In this document: in pieces, positions 22,076 to 34,626 of the stretch
Position numbering within the stretch: the stretch's first letter is position 1
Layout of the letters: every line of letters begins with the position of its first letter
Assembly: GCF_030253575.1 (NCBI RefSeq)
Contig: NC_080560.1
Location: forward strand, 39,417,001 to 39,481,000
From: Rhododendron vialii
Lineage: Eukaryota; Streptophyta; Magnoliopsida; Ericales; Ericaceae
DNA length: 64,000 nucleotides
Reading direction: 5' to 3'
Made by a program: the position numbers and the translations under genes
Notes under the pieces: generated by a model
Database searches by the model: none
The model's input: only the letters and a program-made list of their open reading frames with translations
Told to the model about the DNA's origin: nothing

Positions 22076-25000
22076 CTACAACTGGGAAACAGGATCAAAC
22101 CCATTTCTATAACCATTTTTCTCTCCATCAATCCCCTTTCCCCCCTCCAGTCTGTGTTCGTCGTCGTCGTCCATAAACCTCTTCCACAGCCAATGCTGCT
22201 TCCAAACCCTCTCCGTCATCTCCTCGATCGGCACGTTCTTCGTCTCGGGTACCAGAAACAGCACGAATACCGACATGACCAACACCCAACTCGAGAAGAA
22301 CAAGAAGATCCCGAACTTGAAATGGCACAGCATCGACAGGAACGACTGGGCGATCACGAAAGTGAACAGGAGGTTGACGCAGACGGTCACGCTCTGCCCG
22401 GCCGACCTGGTCTCCAGCGGGAAGGTCTCGCTGGGGATCAGCCACCCGAGCGGTCCCCACGACCATGCGAAAGCCGACACGAACGTGCACACCATGATCA
22501 CGACCATGATGGCGTAGCCACTGGGGAGGCTGCTTGATGTGCTGTCCTTCAATTTTAGTCCGAGGATCACCGCGATGACCGTTTGGGAGAGGAACATCTG
22601 GACGCCGGCTTCGAGGAGGAGGAAGCGCCGGCCAACTTTGTCGACGGAGTAGATGGAGACGACGGTAGAGATGACATTGACCGCACCGGTTATGACAGCG
22701 GAGTAGAGGGATGCGTCATCTTTGAATCCTAACGTGTTGAAGAGGACCGGTGCGTAGAACATGATCGCGTTGATTCCGGTGAATTGCTGGAAGATCTGAA
22801 ACAAGAATTGCATATAATTTGGGTTAAACAAGTTATTTGATGTATCTTGGAAAAAGAATTTGGATAAACATTGTTGTTGGACAATGTCCACCACACGTCA
22901 CGTGGGACCTACTTCGGACGTAACATTGTTGTTGGACAAACACTCGTGAAAAAGAATTTGGACAAACACTCAGCACATCTCTAATACAATCTCTCTCTCT
23001 TTTGTCACTCGATAGATATCTAGCATACTCCTAAGAGATGAGAAATGAGTACTGCTAAGTGGCATATAAGTACAACAAGTTTAAAGAGTATCAACCACCA
23101 CACCAAGCACTCGCTCCTGGCGAGAATTGAACTCCCACCTTCAATGTGAAAGAGGTGATAAAGTACTATTGAGCTACAATGCCGTTGTCAATACAATCTC
23201 CCAGGGCATACAATTTTCATTGTGTAAAGTTTATATATCTACTTTTAGCCAATCCCTACTGATCATAACCTCAACCTAGGATCAATTTCTTTGTAGTGAG
23301 AACTTGAGTAGTAGTAATTACCTGCAAGGCCATGGCAATGATCAATTGAGGACGGTTCCTCCTCTTGAGGAGATTCCTAAAGGGGTGCTGCACTTGTTTG
23401 GCTACACGGCTAGCCTCAACCAGCTCCAAGTACTCTGGTTCAACGTTATCCACGCCCCGAATCCTTCTCAGCACCGCCTTGCCTTCGTCCAAGCGGCCAC
23501 GCTCAATCAGGCTGTTTGGGGTGTCCACCACCATCAGAGATCCCACGGTTAGAAGTAGCGCTGGAATCCCGGCCAGACCCAGGGATACCCTCCAACCCCA
23601 TCCCCCTTCTATCCTGTTTTTGGAAGGGAAATTAGTAAGAACTTTGATTAGCAACAAAGCCAGCATACATAGCTTATAAATGTACGCGAATAAGAAATTC
23701 CGGTGATAAGTAGGTATGTTACAATAGTTGGATAACAATTAAGAAGGTTACAAATTAACCAGAACAAAAAGACTAAAACCGCTTATTCTAGTTTGATTCG
23801 GATAAGGGCATGATCGAACCGAATAATCCGAATATAAAAAATTACGACTTTTGGTAGCACAACATTAGAATGTGATAACTAATCCCGGTTACTAATTTTG
23901 TAAGCATAAAAGTGTTTATTTGTTCCTCTGGAGCACGTAGGACAACTTATCCCCAATTAAGTTATTGTGGCCAAAATGCCACCATTGGGATACGTTATTC
24001 CTAAACGTTTGTCCTGGGATATTTATCATGCGTAATTCTGTCCGTGAATCAAATATATTATTCCGTAGAGGCAGAATAACATGAATCAATTGGGTTGTCT
24101 TCGTTGGCTGGACTTGCGAGTCACGAGCCGAATTAAGTTGAGCCGAACTCGCGAGCTGCTCAGTTCGTTTATAACATGAGTCATAACTTTCATATCGCAA
24201 GTCTTAAGTTCGTACCTCAATATGTGAATTAATAATTACTCTAGTTACCCCTAGAGGCTATTCCCTACCCGTGAGTGATAATTATCTGATATATATGACA
24301 CGTGACTACATTTACCCGGAGATTATTCAAGGTAAACCCATGACACAATCCATGCCCTTGTGTACTTAGACTCTAGTTTGTTTGCTAATCCACCCACAAC
24401 CATGTTTAATCTTGGTTAATGTTACGTGTACCTGTACGTGGACCAAGCAACCGAAAATTTATTTGACAGTTTGGGACACGATCACGTGACTGCCACAACT
24501 ATTGAGGCATTGAAGACAAACCCCTCTGTAACCACCCAACCCTAATAGCACTAGGTAAGATTCCTTAAGAGTACAAATTCAACACAAATTTCCTAACGAT
24601 TTGACCCTATTTTTGTTTCTTTCCCCCCACAATAGCAAATTTACTTACTTTCTTTTTCTTTTTCTTTTTTTTCAGAAAACAATGACACATTCAACGGAGC
24701 ACGTGTAAATTTAGCTAATTCCCAGTTGATAATTTGAACGTGGACATGCATTATTGGATCTTACTTCGATTTCAAGCTAGAAAGCAAGTCCAGAAACAGA
24801 GGAAGTAAACAGAATGATCACATTCGAATATTGTCAAAACGAAGAACTTACTTTGCAGTGCCGTAGTTGACAAGGTTGGCAAAGAGAATGCCTATGGTTA
24901 CATTCAGCTGGAATAATATGTTTAGTCCTCCCCGAATCCTTGTCGGCGCAATCTCCGATAGGAACAGCGGAACCGCCTGAAAAATTCGATTGGGTAGCTG

Positions 25001-28000
25001 TTATAACTTAGAGGATCATCAAATGTGAATCACAAAATTTAAGTGTAATCTTCATCGTCTTCAACCAATAGCATAATAAGCTATTGATTCCTGACCTATA
25101 CTGATTATCGACATTTATTTTTAGAATTTTTGGACGGCTCGGATTGACCGTCCGGTGGCCGGAGACAGCCGGCGCGGCCATCGATATAATTTCTGTTGTC
25201 AGAGAATAAACAATAAATAAAAAGGCTCAAAGCAAGACCGCCCAAAGTGATGTCACTTGTCTGTTTTTTCTACATAAGAAGGCACATGGAAATTGATTTT
25301 GGAGGACTTTTTCATACAAATCCAACTAAGTCTGGGCCATGCCTTTTAAATACTCTATGTCTCTACTTTAGTTTGATTTCTTTATGTACTCCAAAAGCAT
25401 TTAGGCCCCGTTCCAGAACGCGAAATAAGTACTTATTTTTTAAGAAGGTAATTTCAAACTCAAAAATGATGGGCTTATTGAAATCTAAAAATATGCATTA
25501 TGGATCTTGTTTGAAAGATCTCATTGAGATATTTAATATGGTGTAAAAAAAATTGAAAAATTATTTTTTATTTACATTATTTTTAAGTTTGAAAATGTGA
25601 AATAAGTACTTATTTTTTAAGAAGGTGTTCCGGAACGAGCTCTTATATATAGAGTCAAAAAGAACCAATACAGTTTTTGGAATAGGTGGTCATCAATCAC
25701 ATCAAATTGTCTCTCTTCTCGAGCCCCTTTTGTGTGGATCCGGATATGCCACGAAGTAGCTCCTTGTAAAGTGCTGTAGTGCACTATTACAATCGTTCAA
25801 CAATATTTTTAACGGTTCAGATTAAAAATAAACTTTTTAAGAAAAAAAGTTTTTGTTTTGTTTTCAATTCGACCATTAATGATTGAGATGGGCAGTCCAA
25901 ATGTGCGGACAGGTCACTCTACAGGGAGCTGTTGCAACGTCCCCGGATCCTGATTGTGTGGCTGGCTGTCGTGATCACAATTTACATGTGACCAAAATCA
26001 GACAGAATTGGACCCACGCCAATATGGGAATATCAAGTTATTATTATGAAATTGCTAATTAGGTTACCAATTGAACTGAACAAGGTCACATGGGGAAGAA
26101 CATGATAGAGAAACTCAAGATGCCAAAAAAAAAAAAAAAAGGACACGGCTTATCTGCCATTTGAGTGGAAACTGCACGGGAGAAAAGGCGTTTCCTAAAA
26201 AATTACTTGAAGCCAGCACATATATCTGGTCTGTGGTTTTTATAGTTGAAATATTTTGAGGCATTCCTAGTTTTTATAGTGGAAATATTTTGATATTTAT
26301 GAGATCAAATGTGTGAAAATATCGATCAATTTGTTTTTGGTCTATTTTAAGATATTTTTTCAACTCAGTGTGGTCACTTGACCTCGTTTTCTGGCATATC
26401 GGTCCACCGTTCTCACAACTTGGCTATTTCAACATGTAGCGAACTTACTTCTCGTACCAGTACCATTAGTGAAATTATATGAAAGTGTAAATATATCCTC
26501 AACGATTCTGCACCATTGGAAAAAAGAAACATAGTAAGTTGGACTATTGGTGCCCATAGCTTGAGTAATTTTAACTTTGGCCATCATAGTTTATATTTCA
26601 CCCATTTGAGCCTTACATTTTCATTTTTTATTCATAGTAGCTCCTCCATATGCGATTCACACTTTTTAAAAATATATTATCAAAGGAAAAGAAAAAGTTT
26701 TCTGAACTAGATAGATCAAGTAAAACTATCTGGATCACTGGTGCAATTTAGCATTTCCCTTTCCTAGACTAGGGTTCTTGAGAAAATGTTAAAATATCTC
26801 ACAAATTGGAGAGATTTTTCATTGCTTTAGAGGCCCTCTCCACCACATGACGGTATAGGGCACACACTTTGTGTTGGGCTTCACATAAATATGTGATGGA
26901 AAAAAACTCTGAAGCACTGAATAATTTCCCAACAAACTATATCTTTTTTCTAAAATACTTATCAAGAAGATGATATTATATATCCAACTAGGAAGTAAAA
27001 CATATAACGGTCTAAACTATGCCATTGAAATTGCAAGGACCAAATTGAAATTCCCTAAAAGTATATGAACCGGACCAACCCCAAATACCAATAAGAGAGA
27101 TTGAAAACGGAGTCCAAACTAAGTGGGCTAACCTGATTAGCAAAGCCAACACCACAGCCAAGCAAGACCCGTCCAATTATGAGCATTTCAATATTCACGG
27201 CCGCAGTATTTAGTATCACACCAACTATGAAGAAGACTCCGGCGATCAACATGGTGAGCCTCCGGCCGAGCCGCCGCGTCGTGTACGACGCGAAAAAGGT
27301 CGCCGTTAACCCAGCCAAGTATAGGGATGATGTGAACATCTGTAGCCCCTGGTTGTCGTACTTGCAGTAGTTGCTGTCGTGGTCGCCGGCCTGAGTCCTC
27401 CGGTAAACCACTGGGAAAAACTTTTTCAAGAAAGGGCCCATTGAAGTAACTCCTCCTGTAATGAAAAGTAGAATAATCTTTAAAAACAAAACTATTTTAT
27501 AGCATTTTTTTTTTTATGGATTTGTCATGTACTATATTTAGGATAATTTATTTAAGCTGAGATTTCATTACATTCCAACGTCACTAATCAATGTAATTGA
27601 CTCATATTTGGCCCTTAAATAACTTACGGCATCCAAAACAAAATAAAGGTCAAACATGTGAATTCTCATAAATTTCCTTGGTCCCCAGGAATAATTAGGT
27701 GATGCATATTTTTTGCTTTTTGTAAGTTGTGGTGGTCTTCTATATGTCATTTTCTTCTTTTTTATGAGCATATTTTATCTGAATTGGGACGCCAAATTAT
27801 TGGAGAGAGTAAAAGTATCTTGTGGTCCTATTTTCAAAAAAATAAAATAAAATAATGTATCTCGTGGTCCTGATGGGCCTTTTTGGTAAATAATTTTATA
27901 AGGTAGCGAAAATGAAAAGGAAACAATAAACTATACTTATTTCGTCTTTCAATTAGAAAATGTTTATTGTTAATTTAAACAAGCTTATGTTCCAAATAAA

Positions 28001-29247
28001 ACATTATTACACGTTCCACAAAGTAAAAAATTTTCCATTAACTACCAATTAATTATGTCCCACTTAATTACAGTCCTCCACCTTATCCTCTCTTTTTGTG
28101 GGGAGAGTTTCCTTATGGTCATGCTTATGAGTTATTATGGCATATTAATTGGTTTGTAGCTTTTTACCTAAATCACAATATTATCCCGGATGCAGAAATT
28201 AATGGTGTTCAGATTGATCCGTTAATTTCTCCATTCGAGGTACCTATTATGGGTACCTAGAATTATTGTAGGTAATTAGTTGGAATTCTCCAAATATTTG
28301 TTTAAAAATCCCTTTCCCGATAAATAAATAGAAAACGAGTCATCAATCGACATGTATATACCTGCTACTCTTATTACTGTATCTTCATTAGTTTAATAAC
28401 CTTTTATCAAATAAACACACAAACGAAGATATATTAATTTAGTTACTCTCCGTCTCATTTTCATTGTCTATTATTCTGTTTGTCTCTTTTATGTCCTTTA
28501 TCTATATCTTTTAGTGTGGATCTTGAAAAATAAGAAATATGAATCTTATTTGATATATCTCGATTAATTCTATAATATAAAGTTTTCAAAATTATGAAAA
28601 ATATTATAGATCGAAAGACATAAACAATTCAAAAATGACACGCAATTCAAAAATGAACAATGAAAATGGAATAAAGGGAGTACTTTACAACTTCGCTTTA
28701 TCAATTTTCTCGAGAATTAACTTTTTCCGAATTCTTGCCGGTGAGAATTTTTTGGGTGTCGAGCTGGTACCACGTGTCGGTAACCATCGGCGATCCCACG
28801 TTTGGACAATCCAAATTTATTCCCTCTCTCTTCTCTCACCCCATCCCTCTTTCTCTAAAATCCGGACACGGCCACGAGATACCATATGTGGGGTACCCGC
28901 CCGGCACAAAAAACTTCTCTCAGCCAGTTGAACGTAGCTATACGAAAGTATTCATCGATAGGGGAGAGATACACAAAGAGAGAAAGATAAACAATAGTAT
29001 ATGCATAATGTATGCAAGAAGAAAATAAATAAAAAAAAGGATTTTTAAAGGCACAAAACCGCAAAAAAGAAAAGAAGATGAAAAAGGACTGGTGGTAGAA
29101 TTGTGTATAACCTGAAACGCCGACGTCGTAGCCGAACATGAGGCCACCGGTAGCGGCCATGATACACGAAATGATCACGATTGGTGTTATCTTCGCCTCA
29201 AACTGGGTCCCTCCCCCGGCCGGAGCCGCTAATCCTCCCCCCGCCAT
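22076..29247 (-). CDS. STP13: High-affinity hexose/proton symporter, STP13 orthologue
   Basis: Five minus-strand exons: 29247-29112, 27455-27133, 24976-24852, 23613-23322 and 22795-22076. All introns are GT-AG with agreeing phases, giving 531 aa (Arabidopsis STP13 has 526). The protein is collinear with STP13: GYDVGVSGG with Asp41, [95 protein letters not shown] and a tail ending NGFDPVSQL. Thr486 aligns with AtSTP13 Thr485, phosphorylated by BAK1 in immunity. The Gly-rich [11 protein letters not shown] segment, where the wheat Lr67 resistance form carries an Arg substitution, is unaltered. STP13 imports apoplastic hexose at the plasma membrane during defence, stress and senescence. Introns hold several MITEs. 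Intron positions after exons 3 and 4 differ from those in the tandem pair. Confidence 0.95.
23107..23195 (-). mobile_element. tRNA-like SINE head in STP13 intron 4
   Basis: Read on the minus strand, TAGCTCAATAGTA resembles a pol III A box and GAGTTCAATTCTC a B box, about 35 bases apart, as in tRNA-derived SINEs. The fold is too degenerate for a working tRNA. A tail could extend to about 22960, but no target duplication was found. Confidence 0.45.
25113..25185. mobile_element. Fragment of the GC-rich foldback MITE family
   Basis: TTTTAGAATTTTTGGACGGC, followed by CGTCCGGTGGCCGGAGAC and a shortened GGCGCGGCC, matches one arm of the elements at 8631-9008 and 51659-51923. It is a single arm, not a hairpin, and lies in the intron between exons 2 and 3 of the STP13-like gene. 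Confidence 0.65.
25404..25642. mobile_element. Tourist-like MITE, copy 1 (in STP13 intron 2)
   Basis: 239 bases with inverted ends GGCCCCGTTCCAGAAC and GTTCCGGAACGAGCTC, the subterminal word AATAAGTACTTATTTTTTAA on both sides, and TTA flanking both ends. The ends and the TTA duplication fit PIF/Harbinger-derived MITEs. There are three more copies in this window. Confidence 0.78.
25736..25950. mobile_element. Inverted-repeat MITE in STP13 intron 2
   Basis: Left end GGATCCGGATATGCCACGAA and right end GTTGCAACGTCCCCGGATCC are inverted and imperfect over about 40 bases ('agctccttgtaaagtg' against 'cactctacagggagct'). No coding capacity and no clear target duplication. Confidence 0.5.
28741..28922. 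mobile_element. MITE family B, copy 1 (in STP13 intron 1)
   Basis: Inverted ends: GTGAGAATTTTTTGGGTGTC and 'gagctggtacc' at the left; 'gggtacccgcccggcac' and AAAAAACTTCTC at the right. The middle is CT-rich. A second copy with the same plan lies at 34409-34626. Confidence 0.6.
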
Positions 29248-29386
29248 CACTGCCGAGAGAGAGAGACAAGGTGTATATGTATGGAGCAAAAATGCTGTTG
29301 AATAAACTGACTTCAAGAAGAGAGACTTTAATTGAGTTGAGTATTGGGATAGAGAGAAAGAGATGAAAAGGTTTATCTGTTTCTGG

Positions 29387-29398
29387 GAGTTATATATA
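29387..29398 (-). promoter_or_regulatory. TATA box of the STP13-like gene
   Basis: The plus strand reads TTATATATAGA, so the minus strand carries TATATATAA about 145 bases before the start codon at 29247. This would give a leader of about 110 bases. Confidence 0.55.
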
Positions 29399-29403
29399 GA
29401 GGG

Positions 29404-29435
<32 letters not shown>

Positions 29436-29442
29436 GAGAGGC
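29404..29442. repeat. GA microsatellite in the STP13-like promoter
   Basis: About 20 GA units, broken once by a T, sit just upstream of the TATA box. On the coding strand this is a CT-rich stretch of the kind often seen in plant core promoters. Confidence 0.85.
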
Positions 29443-29497
29443 ACGAGGTACGAAATGGATGAGGTGGGAATGTGGGGCTCCACGAATGGAACATATC

Positions 29498-29584
29498 CAC
29501 GTGTAATAGTTTGACGGTTCTGTTTCTTCCTTGACGGCTAGCTAGTCAACCAACGTTTCTTTTTTTTCTCTCACTGTACACGTG
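29498..29584. promoter_or_regulatory. W-box and G-box cluster upstream of the STP13-like gene
   Basis: Three TTGAC cores lie at 29511-29515, 29531-29535 and, on the other strand, 29545-29549. CACGTG G-boxes lie at 29498-29503 and 29579-29584. WRKY factors bind TTGAC cores, while bZIP and bHLH factors bind CACGTG. The cluster is about 100-190 bases beyond the TATA box. STP13 genes are known to be induced by pathogens, salt and ABA; that these sites mediate such control here is inference. Confidence 0.5.
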
Positions 29585-29953
29585 TGTGTATTTTGAGAGC
29601 ATTCGAAACCCTGGTTTTCAAGGATCAAATAGGACTGAAAAAAAAGTGTCTGCAGTTGCATCTTGATTATTTATCTCGATAATTTTAATGATTTAAATTT
29701 AAAAAATATTCATCTTCAAACGGATTGTAAAAAAATCTAAATAATTCGAAACACTTTTAAACGATTGAAACAACACAAATTGTCCTATGCAATCCAACCA
29801 CGAACTGTAGAGAAGCATGACAAAAGTTATTTGTGATAGTTATTCGTCTCTGCATATACAGTTGCTCCTCGTCGAATCGAAGAATCGGAAGACAACAGAG
29901 TAAAAATTTAGCATCTATATGGTTAGATAAGTGCTTAGGTAAAGTTGATGTAA

Positions 29954-30901
29954 GATCATCCACAGTAGTATAATAAAAAATGAATAATCAAAAGTTGACA
30001 CATCGGCTATTGATTATTCATTTAAGATGTTGTTAAACTTAACAATGTTGAGGTTCACAATGGTCACTTCTAATCCATAACCAAAATAAGGGGTTCACTA
30101 CAATTTCATTATCTCTCCTCCTCTGTTTTTCGTCATTCATTTCCCTCCATTACGTTTTTTTGGACAAAAATATATTGATTCCCTCCTTTAATTTTGGAGA
30201 AAAAATCGGCGACTTCCAATTCCCTCCTATTATGATTTTTTATTAGTATGCAAATAGTTTTATTATTATGCATACTAATAAAAATCGGTTATTCATTTTC
30301 CTCAAGACACGACTAAAATGCCCAGATTGAGGGACCATTAAAATCAAAACCAATGCAATTTTATAAGTTCAAGCATGAGCATTGTTGGCTGATTTTAAAG
30401 CACAGTTCAAAGTGAAATTAACAATCAAGTTCTTATTCGAAATACAACCAAGGCATCCAAAAAATCATCAAACCCACAAAGTCAAGCCATTGGTTTGGAT
30501 AATATGGGCAGTGCACCATTATCTACTCCATCACCATGCACCAAGTTCAACTCCCCTTGGCGAGACTGTTTTCCAGGATGATGCACACAACCAAATCCGA
30601 CCAGAAGGAAGACAAAAAACCAAAGCAAAAAAAAAAAAAAATGAAGGGAAGGATGATGAATCAACATTGTACTTGAAAAGCAATGAACACTTAAAGATGC
30701 TGCATTGATCGAGAGGGAAAAGTGGGAGGCCAAGAAGAGTTATGATAATTAAAAAATGTTGCTAGTTTTGGTTATTCAAAACTCAAAATTTGATAATTTC
30801 TAAGGATGTTAAATTTGATTATACCATTGTGAGCACTCTTTTATACTAACATTGTTAACTTTAACAATAATTGACTTTTGATTATATCACTGTGGATGGC
30901 C
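29954..30901. mobile_element. PIF/Harbinger-derived element with an ORF1-like remnant
   Basis: Ends GATCATCCACAG and CTGTGGATGGCC are inverted, and the similarity extends inward (a 'ttaacaatgtt' block and its complement). TAA flanks both sides (29951-29953 and 30902-30904), the 3-bp duplication of PIF/Harbinger. Inside, frames near 30560-30710 give RPEGRQKTKAKKKK and a following charged stretch, resembling the C-terminal NAM-associated part of Harbinger ORF1 (Myb-like) proteins, broken by stops. No transposase remains. Confidence 0.72.
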
Positions 30902-30904
30902 TAA

Positions 30905-33900
30905 GTATGTAACTTAAAAGGGGACATTTGGAGAATCTTTACAAATGATCAATCAAAACAATAAACAATATTGCACATCCCAATAAATGCCCAAATTTAA
31001 ACTATTCTTTGGATAATATTATTAATTTTGGTGCATGTATGATTGATACCGATCTAAAATTTGGTCAAACATCAGTTAAATTTCATAATTACTTAAGTTA
31101 ATATTGTAACATATTTTTCGAGATTTTGTCAAATACTTCCCCAATAGAAACTTGAGTGCGTAGTTACAGATTTTCCTGTCAAAACAACGTGGAGTACTTT
31201 TAATACACTAATTATCAAGTAGATCTTTTCCTTTGAAAAAAAAACAATGAAAAAGAAGAAAAGTTTCATCTTTCTGCAATTGGCCCAACATGGTAATGTC
31301 AAATGTTTTGCAAGCGACGCCACTAGATATTTTTGAAAACCTAACAGCCTCCATTGGAAAGATATTCTATAGTATAGTTTAACTAGGACTAGTAAATGAC
31401 CGTGTTTGAAGGCATGTTATTTAATCTTATCAAATTGAAAGGTTAAAACGATTATACCTTTGTCTCTTTTTGTCTTATTTTGCCCGCAGAATGACACGAC
31501 ACAGACATTGTACTCAGTGAAAGAGACGGGAGTACTATATTGGTCATGGTCGGAGTGGCCGGAAGCGACAATTATTGAGGCCATATATACGAGTTATGCT
31601 AATTTATCATTTACTTTTGCTGCTTCTTTTTTTTAATCTCAACCATTGACAAATTATCACTGTGCTTGTTATTTCAACCCGTAGAAGTCATATTCTAAAT
31701 TGTTAAATTTGGACATCTACATATTTTACTATGTAGCCAGATACCGTCCTATTTTACAAACACTTTGAATTTTAGTAACCTTCAAATCTAGTGTTTGCAC
31801 GGGTTTCAGCAAATGTTAACAAACTATTGCTCTCCATATATGTGCCATGCTCCAAATTAATTCAAAAATGTGATCCAAACCTTTTGCTTGGTAGATCTGG
31901 ACGAGTATTAGAGCAATCTTTGCACAAATCAAATTCATCGAACATCTATAGCCTAGTAAACGAATCATATTTATCTCAAATAAATGAATGCCAAATGCGA
32001 CTTCAAAGATACACAGTAGATAATTTGGTTCGATCGCTGAACTGATCGATGATGTCTGATTGCGTGTTCAAGTCTATGACCGTGTGGTTTGACATCTCGT
32101 TCACTCTTGAGTGTGAGGTTGGGCATTATTGTTCATTACCACATAATATTACAATTCAATTGTAACTTTCACATATATGGACAAGATTTAGGGCCCCAAG
32201 ATTTTTATGCTCTTACAACAACTCTCTCATAGTCAAAGTAAAGCAAGATTCTTCCATAATTGAGCACACCCTTTCTTTTTGGTAAGTACGTAGTATATAT
32301 TTATTTTTAAGTCTTAGATTCAAATCTTGTTGTTTAACAAAAGGCCCTCTCCAAAGTTAAAATAATGATTAACCGTGTACGGAATTACCCCTAACTTTTC
32401 AAGAATTGCACATTATAATACTATACCTTTGAGTAATCAAGGGCGCGCAACATGGTAAAATATCAAATCATGTTCTATTTTGATGATTATATCATTATAC
32501 TTTCAAACCTATTTTGTTCTAAAATCTGTTATGTACATATCATCCGAACGATCTATAGGTTCGTACGCAATATTTTTGAAAATAATCCAAAAATCAACAT
32601 TGACAATCTGAAATTCAAAATACAATGAAAGATGTGCTCATAGGCGCCCGCTTAGTCTAGATTGGGTCATTTACTTCTTCTTCTTCTTTTTGTCTTTAAT
32701 GGCAGAATTTGTTGAAAAAAAAACATATAGAATCATCCGATTCTGAAAAATCTTCCAAAATCAAATTTAAAAATATACTCCAAAAAAAGTTCAGTCATAA
32801 ATAATTCATGTTTTTGTAGTTATGTTTGGGACATTGCTACAAAAGAAACTTATGTGGCGATTATGAATTGAATAGTTTTCACGACTATATAATCAATAAA
32901 GCACCCCTTATTACGTACGTATACGTTTCATTAAAACTCAAGGATTGATCGATGTCAATGGCCTTCTTCCAATGTGCCTAGCTATCAAAAATCAACGTAC
33001 GTGTGACGACTGATCAGATTCATTGGTTTTCGTTCGTCTACCTCGGATTGCATATGGATATATCCACACGCAACTTTTCCAAAGTACTACTCATGTCACG
33101 GAGTACTCGAAGTCGTTTAATAAAATGACAATTACACCATGTGACAAGTGGATAATATGGTCGATCCATATCATTTGTAATACGGCATTACCAAACAAGG
33201 TGCTCATTTTTTGAAAGTGAGTAATGAGAGGAAAAAGATGAGATGAGATGAGATGGGAACCAAATAAGGTGCTCTCTCTCTCTCTCTCTCCCTGACTCTC
33301 TGACACCCCGGTGCCCTAGTTAGTTTTTGTGCTTTGACTAATTTCAGAACAATGAAGATAATGACCAAAAAGACCTCTGATGGCTCCACTAGTGTTTTGT
33401 TGGCAATAAGAGTCAAACCTGCGAATTCGAGAGTGTAAAACGTTCTAGCTCTTACTTTTTTTTTGTTTGCAATCAAGCTCTTACTTGCTATCATGCTCTC
33501 TCTCAACTAACTAACCCGTTGAAGTTGCCAATGTTTCTCTACCTCTTGGGTCCATGGAACAAGGTAGAACCCTAACGTCATGTGGGTGACGGTTAATTTT
33601 CCAGATTTGGGCGACCATTACCAAATTGCAATCAAAAGTTTGGCTAGCTCTTATCTGACTTTGATTTCAAAATAACCATTTTCCTTCGAAACGGGAAATG
33701 GGTTTCACACCTTTCTCGCTTTGGTCCAATCCCCGTCACTATTAAATAACCGAAGTTGTCCCATTGTTCTTGATCATATTACTGTTTTGGGCTTTTGTCT
33801 GCGAAAGGAAGATACATGCATCTGTCAAGTTCATGAGATGCCATTGCTCAATGGTACAATGCCACCTAAGTGTATTGTGCATATTATTATGAAAAGTGTT

Positions 33901-34408
33901 GTGTTAGTCGCATCTAATACAGTAAAGACAAACGATAAGATTGTTAATTAAGGACACCATTTATAATAGAAAATATCTAGGTCAATTTACGCACACCTCT
34001 AATACTAATCTCGAGTCGCTGAAGTTGTCAGACAAGACCTCCAGTGGCCTTCAAGGTTTTTTGTAATTGGTGATAGAGTTGTTCTGCGAGCTCAGAATAG
34101 TAAACTCATTACTTGCGCGCTGTCGTGCTCCTACTCGGCCGATCACAAAGGTTGACACCCCACACTCCTTGACTTTATACATTACATTCTCTCTGAATTA
34201 ATTAGACAATTATTAGATGCTTAATTAATTAAGGACACACCACACCCTCCGTGGCTTCAAAACGTTACCTTTGCTCTAAATTAAGTGAGCAAGGATATGC
34301 TCAAAGACACCACGTACGCTGAAGCGTCCACTTGGCACTCTGCCCTTAGTCAAGGACTAATATTTTAAATCGGAGAAAAGATACTTTCACACGTGTAGAA
34401 CAAATGCA
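30905..34408. other. Gene-poor intergenic DNA
   Basis: Strongly AT-rich with no recognisable coding region. The open frames at 31791-32045 and 33023-33506 show no domain. A CT microsatellite lies near 33272-33291 and GAGAT-type pentamers near 33237-33255. Confidence 0.4.
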
Positions 34409-34626
34409 GGAGTGGGGTGTCGAGTGGGTATCCCGTGGCGGTACCTATAGGTGATTCTAGTCGTCTAAATATGTTTTGAATGACCCATATTTATTCCCTC
34501 ACTTGACCACTCTCTCTCCTCTTTTTCTATCTTTAAAATACGGACCGTCCAAAACACGCTTGGACGACTCTATTGCCAACGGGGTACCATGTGTGGGGTA
34601 CCCACCTGGCACCCAAAAACTTCTCC
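34409..34626. mobile_element. MITE family B, copy 2
   Basis: It has the same plan as the element at 28741-28922: GGGTGTCGAGTGGGTATCCC at the left, and GTGTGGGGTACCCACCTGGC followed by AAAAACTTCTCC at the right. There is a CT-rich middle with a short extra inverted pair ('gtccaaaacacgcttggac'). Confidence 0.6.

Noticed and set aside
23107..23195. A tRNA gene on the minus strand
   Set aside because: A- and B-box-like words are present, but the acceptor stem and anticodon arm do not pair, so a SINE head is more likely.
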